DNA of 64,000 bases from assembly GCA_946413695.1 (NCBI GenBank), contig CAMKLV010000003.1:1-64000 (forward strand), in the 5' to 3' direction. The DNA comes from Firm-04 sp946413695 (GTDB taxonomy: Bacteria; Bacillota; Clostridia; Oscillospirales; Ruminococcaceae). A model generated the notes under the pieces. The model was not told where the DNA came from and did not search any database. It saw nothing but the letters and a program-made list of their open reading frames with translations. Position numbers and translations under genes: made by a program. Shown here piece by piece: positions 58,591-64,000 of the stretch (the first letter of the stretch is position 1; every line of letters begins with the position of its first letter).

Positions 58591-58682
58591 TGATATGAGA
58601 ATTGAAACTGAAAAGAGTCTGTGCCTGAATAAAGCGTGGTTCTAAGAAAGCTATAGAAAAATGGAGGCGGGCACTGCCCGCT
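58591..58682 (+). repeat. Interspersed palindromic repeat family C, copy 3
   Basis: GAATTGAAACTGAAAAGAGTC, a variable middle, AGCTATAGAAAAATGG and GCGGGCACTGCCCGC. It merges on its right with the 80-bp tandem array. Confidence 0.75.
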
Positions 58683-58960
58683 GCGATTGATTCATGAACA
58701 CAAGATGAAACCAGCAAACACAAAACAGACCTTTAGCAAAATGGAGGCGGGCACTGCCCGCTGCGATTGATTCATGAACACATGATGAAACCGGCAGACG
58801 CAAAACAGACCTTTAGCAAATTGGAAGCGGGCACTGCCCGCCACTGCCCGCCGCTGCCCACAGTAGATTCTAATAAAGTGCGATTGATTCATAAGCACAC
58901 GATGAAACCCGCATACAAAAAACAGACCTTTAGCAAATTGGAGGCGGGCACTGCCCGCAA
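58662..58960 (+). repeat. Tandem array of 80-bp units with palindromic cores
   Basis: Units begin TGGAGGCGGGCACTGCCCGC at 58662, 58742, 58822 and about 58939. The first two are 80 bp long and share GCGATTGATTCATGAACACA, GATGAAACC and CAGACCTTTAGCAAA. The third has about 37 extra bp, with two further partial palindromes (CACTGCCCGCC). The open frame on the minus strand (58692-59093) is only a translation of these units. Between 58961 and 59263 nothing else was identified except AT-rich sequence. Confidence 0.82.
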
Positions 58961-59263
58961 AAAGAAAACCGCCCTGAACGGACGGTTCCCACATGAAAGA
59001 TAGAGAGGGTTTTTTCAAACGCCGGATGAGAGGGTGTCGGCGCTTGATTGAAATGATTAACCTGATTATACCATATATTGCGGAGAAATACAAGTGCAGA
59101 CGAGTTATTTCTACTAATCTTATATAAACTATTGATAAAATTTGTGCATTGTGACAAAATATTCACGGTGCATAAGGAATTCAGACCGCCGGAACGTAAC
59201 TGTATATGAAAGCAGCTTTCAGAGGCACACAAAATGCCTACTTCGGCAGATCGGAGAAAACAT

Positions 59264-59815
59264 ATGGAACAGGACGCTCAAATCTTCCGCCGGTATCTCG
59301 ACGGAGATCAGACCGCGTTCGCTGAGATCATCGAGGCGTACCGCGATCCGGTCACATTCTTCATTCAGCGGTATGTGCATGACATCTGCACCGCTGAGGA
59401 CCTCGCTGCGGATGTCTTTATGCAGCTTGTGGTCCACCCGCAGAAGTACAACTTCAAATCATCACTGAAAACCTATCTGTTTGTGCTGGCGCGCAGCAGG
59501 GCGCTCGACTATCTGCGCAAACAGAAACGGCATCCCTCGGTCTCTATCGAGGATGCTGCCGAGGCGCTCGCGGATACACAGGATCTCGAAGCGCATGTTC
59601 TGCAAAATGATGAACACCGCAGACTGCATGAGGCGATCGGGCAGCTGCCGGAGCCGCAGCAGATCGCTGTGCATCTGGTATACTTCGAGGAATATTCCTA
59701 TGAGGATGCCGCGAAAATTATGAAGAAAACACGCAAGCAGATCGACAATCTGCTGTATCGTGCCAAGCAGGCGCTCCGGAGCCTGCTCGGAGAAAGGGGG
59801 GAGCAGGCAGTATGA
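59264..59815 (+). CDS. ECF-type RNA polymerase sigma factor
   Basis: A 183-residue group IV sigma factor. Region 2: YLDGDQTAFAEIIEAYRDPV, FFIQRYVHDICTAEDLAADVF; region 4: LPEPQQIAVHLVYFEEYSYEDAAKIMKKTRKQIDNLLYRAKQ. GGAGAAAAC lies before the ATG at 59264. Its stop overlaps the start of the membrane protein at 59812 by 4 nt, as in the sigma pair at 14099. No sigma-A promoter was recognised upstream. Confidence 0.9.
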   Translation: MEQDAQIFRRYLDGDQTAFAEIIEAYRDPVTFFIQRYVHDICTAEDLAADVFMQLVVHPQKYNFKSSLKTYLFVLARSRALDYLRKQKRHPSVSIEDAAEALADTQDLEAHVLQNDEHRRLHEAIGQLPEPQQIAVHLVYFEEYSYEDAAKIMKKTRKQIDNLLYRAKQALRSLLGERGEQAV

Positions 59816-60948
59816 GAATGACAAATGAGGAGTTTCAGGCGGAGGTGTTCCGCCGCAGCAATGTCTATCTGCAGCAGAAAAAGCAGAATCACAGACGGTT
59901 CTATTACGGTGCGGCTGCATTTGCGTGCTGCTTTGGAATCGTCGCAGGCGGACTTGCGCTCAGGAGCAGAATGAACGGCAATCACGCGGCTTTTTCCAAT
60001 CTGCTTGACAATGCAACAGCATCCGAGGCGGCAGCGGAATCGAGCGAGGAAAAATACGATTATGCGGAGGAATCCTGCGAGGAAAGTTCGGAGGCTGCTG
60101 ACGAAGCGACACAGGACGGCGCATCCCTGAATGCGAAACCGGGGCAGTACAAAAGCGATGCGGAATATGTCAGCGAAGAAGCACAGTGGGAAAATCTCAC
60201 TGCGGACGAATATTTCCGTGCACTGAATCTCAATCCGCTGCCGGAGACGCTCGGTCAGCTTCATCTGAATCAGATTCCTTCTGATATGCGCTTCAATCCC
60301 GACGAATACACAACCTATGACGAGGGCTGCTATTCCTTCACGTACAGCGACGGAAACGGCAAGCCTGCGCTTCAGATCGAAATGCGCAGAAAGCAGGATT
60401 TTGAGCTGGAGTTTGAGCCTGATATCTATCCGGCGCATACGGAGGAAGAACTGGAATTTCCGACGCGCGCATGCTTTGTCTCCGGTGAAGCACAGTTCTG
60501 GGTGATCGCTGCGGACTATGATACAAATGATACCGAACAGATCAGGGCGCTGGCGCAGGAGCTTTATGATGTACTCCGCTCGGATGAAATCCATGATCTG
60601 ACCGCAGAAGAATACTTCCGCGCGCTGGGAATCAATCCGCTGCCGGAAACGCTCGGCGGCTGCACGCTGCAAGCCGAAACCGAGATGCGTGATGTCGGCT
60701 TTTACAACCGGTTCACCTATCTGAATGCGGACGGGGAACCGGAAATGTATGTCGATATCTGCGACTCGAAGGGCTGGGCAACCAGTGACGGTGTCTATCT
60801 CTGGACAAGTGCCGGTGAGCCGACCACTGCCGAATTTTCGGCAGGCAAGGCGAAAGTGGAACTGAAAGCTGCACAGCTTGTAGAAGGTGACGCGGCTAAA
60901 ATCGAAGAGCTTGCCGAGGAACTGATGCACACACTCCGGAAGGAGTAA
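59812..60948 (+). CDS. Membrane-anchored sigma partner with duplicated outer domain
   Basis: A 378-residue protein: short cytosolic part 1-28 (EEFQAEVFRRSNVYLQQKK), one helix about 30-50 (YYGAAAFACCFGIVAGGLAL), an acidic Ser/Glu linker about 65-120, then two copies of a domain of about 120 residues. The copies begin LTADEYFRALNLNPLPETLG (about 127) and LTAEEYFRALGINPLPETLG (about 263). The same start recurs in the next lipoprotein (LSAAEYFEALGIRPMPD). Its overlap with the sigma gene and the topology suggest an anti-sigma factor. No known sensor family was recognised. Confidence 0.75.
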   Translation: MRMTNEEFQAEVFRRSNVYLQQKKQNHRRFYYGAAAFACCFGIVAGGLALRSRMNGNHAAFSNLLDNATASEAAAESSEEKYDYAEESCEESSEAADEATQDGASLNAKPGQYKSDAEYVSEEAQWENLTADEYFRALNLNPLPETLGQLHLNQIPSDMRFNPDEYTTYDEGCYSFTYSDGNGKPALQIEMRRKQDFELEFEPDIYPAHTEEELEFPTRACFVSGEAQFWVIAADYDTNDTEQIRALAQELYDVLRSDEIHDLTAEEYFRALGINPLPETLGGCTLQAETEMRDVGFYNRFTYLNADGEPEMYVDICDSKGWATSDGVYLWTSAGEPTTAEFSAGKAKVELKAAQLVEGDAAKIEELAEELMHTLRKE

Positions 60949-60958
60949 GGAGAATATC

Positions 60959-61615
60959 ATGAAAAAATATGTTATCCTGCCGCTCGCGGCGCTGCTCCTG
61001 ACAGGCTGCGGCGCGCAGAATCTCACACAGGATACTGCGGAGAATGTCGCGGAGGAACAGGCATCTGCTGCGGCACAGGACGGCGCTGCTGTCACGGATT
61101 TTGCAGGCAGAACGGGATACATCGACGAAAACGGCATTTTTATCCCCGATCCGAGCAACAGCGGCATATCGTCAGTCGAATACGTTGAAACACATACAGA
61201 TACGGCGGAAGAACTGCCGCTCTTTACCACAGGTCCCTATGACGCGGAGGAATGGCATGCGCTGAGCGCGGCGGAATACTTTGAAGCGCTCGGCATCCGC
61301 CCGATGCCCGATCCCTTTGATGAGCTGACGCTCGGATGGGATCCGGATGCAAAATTCGATATGCGGGGCCGCAATGCGTTCTTGTATTTCGATGAAACTG
61401 ACAAAAAAGTGCTGACTGTCTATCTCAGCGCGGAATCGGAGTTTGAGCTTGAGGACGGTGAAATTCTGATTCATCATGCCGAGGACGGGCAGGCGGCGGA
61501 TTTTCTCGCCGGAAAAGCGCATGTCACGGTGCTCGGCAGCGGCATGACAACCAAGGATCTCGACACGCTCAAAACCTATGCGAAGGATCTGCAGAAATAT
61601 CTCCCGTTACAGTGA
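60959..61615 (+). CDS. Lipoprotein with one copy of the shared outer domain
   Basis: A 218-residue lipoprotein: lipobox LLTGC near residue 18, linker, then a single domain (about 98-218) related to the two repeats of the 59812 protein: WHALSAAEYFEALGIRPMPD, FLYFDETDKKVLTVYLS, and AGKAHVTVLGSG near the end, parallel to SAGKAKVELKAAQ. The shared module suggests that it and the membrane partner bind the same thing or each other. RBS AAGGAG. Confidence 0.75.
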   Translation: MKKYVILPLAALLLTGCGAQNLTQDTAENVAEEQASAAAQDGAAVTDFAGRTGYIDENGIFIPDPSNSGISSVEYVETHTDTAEELPLFTTGPYDAEEWHALSAAEYFEALGIRPMPDPFDELTLGWDPDAKFDMRGRNAFLYFDETDKKVLTVYLSAESEFELEDGEILIHHAEDGQAADFLAGKAHVTVLGSGMTTKDLDTLKTYAKDLQKYLPLQ

Positions 61616-61627
61616 GAGGTGATCTAT

Positions 61628-62461
61628 ATGAAAAAGCGCGTATTTGCATGCATCATGCTCGCCGTGCTGCTGACCGGCTGCGGCGCGGATCCGCTCAGTT
61701 CGCGTGCTGACCATGTACCGCCGGAGAGCAGCGGCGCGGAGGCTCCGCTCGCGGCAGGCACAATGCCGCCGCCGGAGCAGATTGAGGGCATCACGCTTAA
61801 AGCAGAGCCGTTTGCATATCCGTTTGATGTCAGCAGAATCACGCTGCTTGCAACCAATGATACAGACACGGATTTCTGTCTGCCGGAGACCTTTACGCTG
61901 TGGAATATCAATGAGATTGATTGTGAGTACGTCACCGACTATGTGCCCTACAAAGAGGGCGGCGATTACTTCAACGAGACCGCGCAGATCATTCCGGCAC
62001 ATGAATCGGCGGAGGTGATACTCGATCTTGCCGCGCACTATGATCTGCCGCTGGAGCAGGAGGCTTCCGATTCGCTCTTTCGCGTGTCGATCGGCGGTCT
62101 CAGCGCGGATTTCACGCTCTCGCCCGAAGCGCCGGAGCCGGAACCGAAGGCGGAGATTCAGTTTGAAACAGAGCAGGAAAGCTATCCTGCCGGTACGGAG
62201 GAAATCACCGTGCGCATCACGAACACCGGCACGGAGAATTTCACTTTCAACAATGCACTGTTCCGCATCGAGCAGTTTTTTGAGGGCTCTGTCGCCGTGA
62301 CCGCATACGAGGATCAGGTGACGGAGATCGGACGGACACTCGCGCCCGGTGAAAGCATTATGTGGCCGCTGCGGCTCGCTGAGTTTCACAATCTGAAACT
62401 GGAGTCCGGTGAATATGCCGTGTATCTGGAAGGGAACGAGGCGCGCTTTACGGTGAACTGA
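61628..62461 (+). CDS. Lipoprotein with C-terminal Ig-like domain
   Basis: A 277-residue lipoprotein starting MKKRVFACIMLAVLLTGCG (lipobox LLTGC). Two beta domains follow: about 45-160 (ITLLATNDTDTDFCLPETFTLW; IPAHESAEVILDLAAHYDLP) and about 180-277 (EESYPAGTEEITVRITNTG-like pattern, TEEITVRITNTGTENFTFNN and APGESIMWPLRLAEFHNL), the latter of the bacterial Ig-like type found in surface lipoproteins. The start at 61628 follows GAGAGGTGA. It lies between the sigma pair and the serpins. Confidence 0.75.
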   Translation: MKKRVFACIMLAVLLTGCGADPLSSRADHVPPESSGAEAPLAAGTMPPPEQIEGITLKAEPFAYPFDVSRITLLATNDTDTDFCLPETFTLWNINEIDCEYVTDYVPYKEGGDYFNETAQIIPAHESAEVILDLAAHYDLPLEQEASDSLFRVSIGGLSADFTLSPEAPEPEPKAEIQFETEQESYPAGTEEITVRITNTGTENFTFNNALFRIEQFFEGSVAVTAYEDQVTEIGRTLAPGESIMWPLRLAEFHNLKLESGEYAVYLEGNEARFTVN

Positions 62462-62473
62462 GGAGGAATCATC

Positions 62474-63694
62474 ATGAAACAACAATTTACAGCAATTCTG
62501 GCTTCCTGTTTGCTGCTCGGCATCCTGACCGGATGTGGTGATCCGGTACAGCAGCAGGCGGCAGAAGTCATTAAGGCAAAGCCTGCACCTGTTTCCGAAG
62601 CGGCAGAGGCGCAGACCGCGTTTGCGCTGAATCTTGTGCAGCAGGCGTTTCAGAGTGAGCCGCAGCAGAATGTGCTGCTCTCGCCCTATTCCGCGATGCA
62701 GGCGCTCGCCATGGCAGCAAACGGCGCTGCCAATCAGACGCGCACCGAAATGGAGCAGGCACTCGGCGGCATTCCGCTGGATTCGCTCAATGCTTCGCTG
62801 AGAGATCTGCGCAAAACACTGACGGAATCTAAGAAAGCCACATTTCAATCTGCAAATGCCGTCTGGGTGAATGACCCTGACCGGAAGATTGTGCTGAATC
62901 AGAATTTTGAACAGATGGTCACGAACGGTTACAATGCAAAGATTTCAGCCGGTGCCTTCGATGACGCAGCGCGGAATGATATCAATGCATGGTGTCGGGA
63001 GAACACCGGCGGCATGATTCCGGAATTCCTGAACACTGCCATTTCGCCGGAAACTGCAATGATTCTGCTCAATGCCGCATACTTCGACGGCAAATGGGAG
63101 GAGGCGTTTGCAGACGTCAGAAGCGGATATGATTTTACCTGCGCCGACCGCCAAGTGCAGTCTGTCACCATGATGATCAATGAGGAAAAATATTATCTGG
63201 AAGGCGAGGGCATCAAGGGCTTTGTCAAATACTATCAGGGCGGCGACTTTGCCTTTGCTGCGATTCTGCCCGATGCTGACTTGCAGTCCTATCTTTCTTC
63301 GCTGACGGCGGAGAATCTGCGCGCGCTGCTGCTGCATGTCAAAACTGCGAGCACGCCGTTTTTAGTTGTCCTGCCGCAGTTCAAACTCGATTGCAGCACC
63401 GATCTTGCACCGCTGCTCAAAAATATGGGCATGGCGTCAGCATTCGATCAGAGCGCTGCGGATTTCTCCGGTATGCTGGAAAATGATACACCGCTCTGGA
63501 TCAGCAAGGTGCAGCAGCGCGTCTATATTGATGTCAACCGGAAAGGCACGGCTGCCGCAGCCGCAACAGAGGTAGAAGTGGAAAGCTGTGAACCCAGAGA
63601 GATCGTCTTTGACCGCCCGTTCCTCTACATGATTATTGAGACGAAAAATATGACGCCGCTTTATGCAGGCGTTCTCAATGAAGTACCGCAATAA
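62474..63694 (+). CDS. Serpin lipoprotein
   Basis: A 406-residue serine-protease inhibitor with a lipobox (ILTGC near residue 21), so it is tethered outside the cell. Serpin blocks: FALNLVQQAF, NVLLSPYSAMQALAMAANGA, ANAVWVNDP, INAWCRENTGGMIPEFL, ILLNAAYFDGKWEEAF, VTMMINEEKYYLEGEGIKG, and the signature EIVFDRPFLYMIIETK. The hinge KGTAAAAATEV is Ala-rich, as needed for an inhibitory serpin; counting from it puts the P1 residue near Ser-Cys in VEVESCEPRE. Such serpins protect surface enzymes from host or rival proteases. RBS GAGGAA. Confidence 0.93.
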   Translation: MKQQFTAILASCLLLGILTGCGDPVQQQAAEVIKAKPAPVSEAAEAQTAFALNLVQQAFQSEPQQNVLLSPYSAMQALAMAANGAANQTRTEMEQALGGIPLDSLNASLRDLRKTLTESKKATFQSANAVWVNDPDRKIVLNQNFEQMVTNGYNAKISAGAFDDAARNDINAWCRENTGGMIPEFLNTAISPETAMILLNAAYFDGKWEEAFADVRSGYDFTCADRQVQSVTMMINEEKYYLEGEGIKGFVKYYQGGDFAFAAILPDADLQSYLSSLTAENLRALLLHVKTASTPFLVVLPQFKLDCSTDLAPLLKNMGMASAFDQSAADFSGMLENDTPLWISKVQQRVYIDVNRKGTAAAAATEVEVESCEPREIVFDRPFLYMIIETKNMTPLYAGVLNEVPQ

Positions 63695-63714
63695 CATCAA
63701 AGGAGTATACATAT

Positions 63715-64000
63715 ATGAAAACCAACAGAGTTTTCGCATCCGTATTTGCCTCTATGCTGCTTTGCAGCGCACTGACCGCATGCGGCAATATCCAGACTGA
63801 ACAGCCTGCGGTACAGGCTGCCGATCCGACTGCTGAGATTGCGCCGCAGCAGGTTTCCGGCAAGGATCCGGATGAAACCTTTATCAATGCGCAGACCGGC
63901 TTTGCGCTCAATCTCCTGCGCGAAACCGCCGGGGCAGAAGCAGGAAAAAATATCCTGATCTCGCCGGAATCGGTGATGCAGGCGCTCGCCATGACCGCAA
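63715..64000 (+). CDS. Second serpin lipoprotein (cut by window end)
   Basis: The first 95 codons of a paralogue of the 62474 serpin: signal peptide and lipobox ALTACG, linker, then NAQTGFALNLLRETAG and NILISPESVMQALAMTA, matching helix A and the conserved first block. AAAGGAG lies upstream. The reactive loop is beyond the window, so its target cannot be judged. Confidence 0.85.
   Translation, partial: MKTNRVFASVFASMLLCSALTACGNIQTEQPAVQAADPTAEIAPQQVSGKDPDETFINAQTGFALNLLRETAGAEAGKNILISPESVMQALAMTA

Noticed and set aside
58662..58960. Tandem array as a CRISPR
   Set aside because: Units are 80 bp and near-identical throughout, with no short repeats separated by unique spacers, and no cas gene is present.
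58692..59093. Minus-strand open frame across the tandem repeats
   Set aside because: Its repeated peptide (GSARLQFAKGLF units) is just the translation of the 80-bp array.

Overview
The window reads as chromosomal DNA of a GC-rich (roughly 55 %) Gram-positive member of the Clostridia, most likely a Ruminococcus-like species of the Oscillospiraceae. Grounds: strong AGGAGG-type ribosome binding sites, sigma-A promoters with 17-bp spacers, TTG/GTG starts, RNase Y, a ClpC-type unfoldase with a zinc-finger front end, a DUF4250 protein, energy-coupling-factor ATPases next to truA, lipobox proteins, and secreted proteins carrying dockerin and cohesin-like modules as found in cellulosome-forming ruminococci. 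No rRNA, tRNA, CRISPR array, insertion sequence or phage gene was recognised. Species identity is inference.

Layout. 1-8.4 kb: the 3' end of coaE reading without a stop into an M18 aminopeptidase, a Vat-like acetyltransferase, a P-loop ATPase, a lipoprotein C39-like peptidase with DUF4250, a GH25 lysozyme and a diguanylate cyclase. 8.4-11.8 kb: prfA, an unknown gene, an alpha/beta hydrolase and a Sua5/YwlC-type tRNA-modification gene. 11.9-15.7 kb: two dockerin plus cohesin-like secreted proteins, divergent from an ECF sigma factor and a membrane partner that itself carries a cohesin-like ectodomain. 15.8-19.6 kb: RNase Y behind a long structured leader, then an O-antigen-ligase-like polytopic protein. 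19.8-27.9 kb: ruvC-ruvA, a block of lipoproteins and surface proteins, ruvB, then small accessory genes. 28.1-33.4 kb: a phosphohexomutase homologue that has lost its active-site motifs, a cytidine deaminase, a Nudix hydrolase, a methyltransferase, GNAT and CAT-like acetyltransferases and a lipoprotein. 33.4-44.1 kb: ecfA1-ecfA2-ecfT, a YfhO protein, truA, a DUF5711 protein, a CvpA-like protein and the ClpC-type ATPase. 44.1-46.2 kb: a 0.7-kb intergenic region with a candidate small RNA, then gdhA. 46.3-50.0 kb (minus): a GntR/YtrA-controlled ABC exporter operon with a CPBP protease. 50.1-58.5 kb (minus): a polyamine operon (speA, unknown gene, speE, carboxyspermidine dehydrogenase and decarboxylase, a broken GNAT gene, sseB-like, unknown gene, aguA). 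58.6-64 kb: tandem repeats, then a second ECF sigma/membrane-partner pair followed by lipoproteins and two serpin lipoproteins, the last cut by the window edge.

Themes. Two separate sigma/partner pairs face the cell exterior; the first lies head to head with dockerin proteins and may be a cohesin-dockerin sensing circuit, the strongest candidate here for an undescribed system. The polyamine genes together could take arginine through agmatine towards putrescine and spermidine, although aguB and speD are not in the window. Several interspersed palindromic repeat families sit in intergenic regions and at operon ends.
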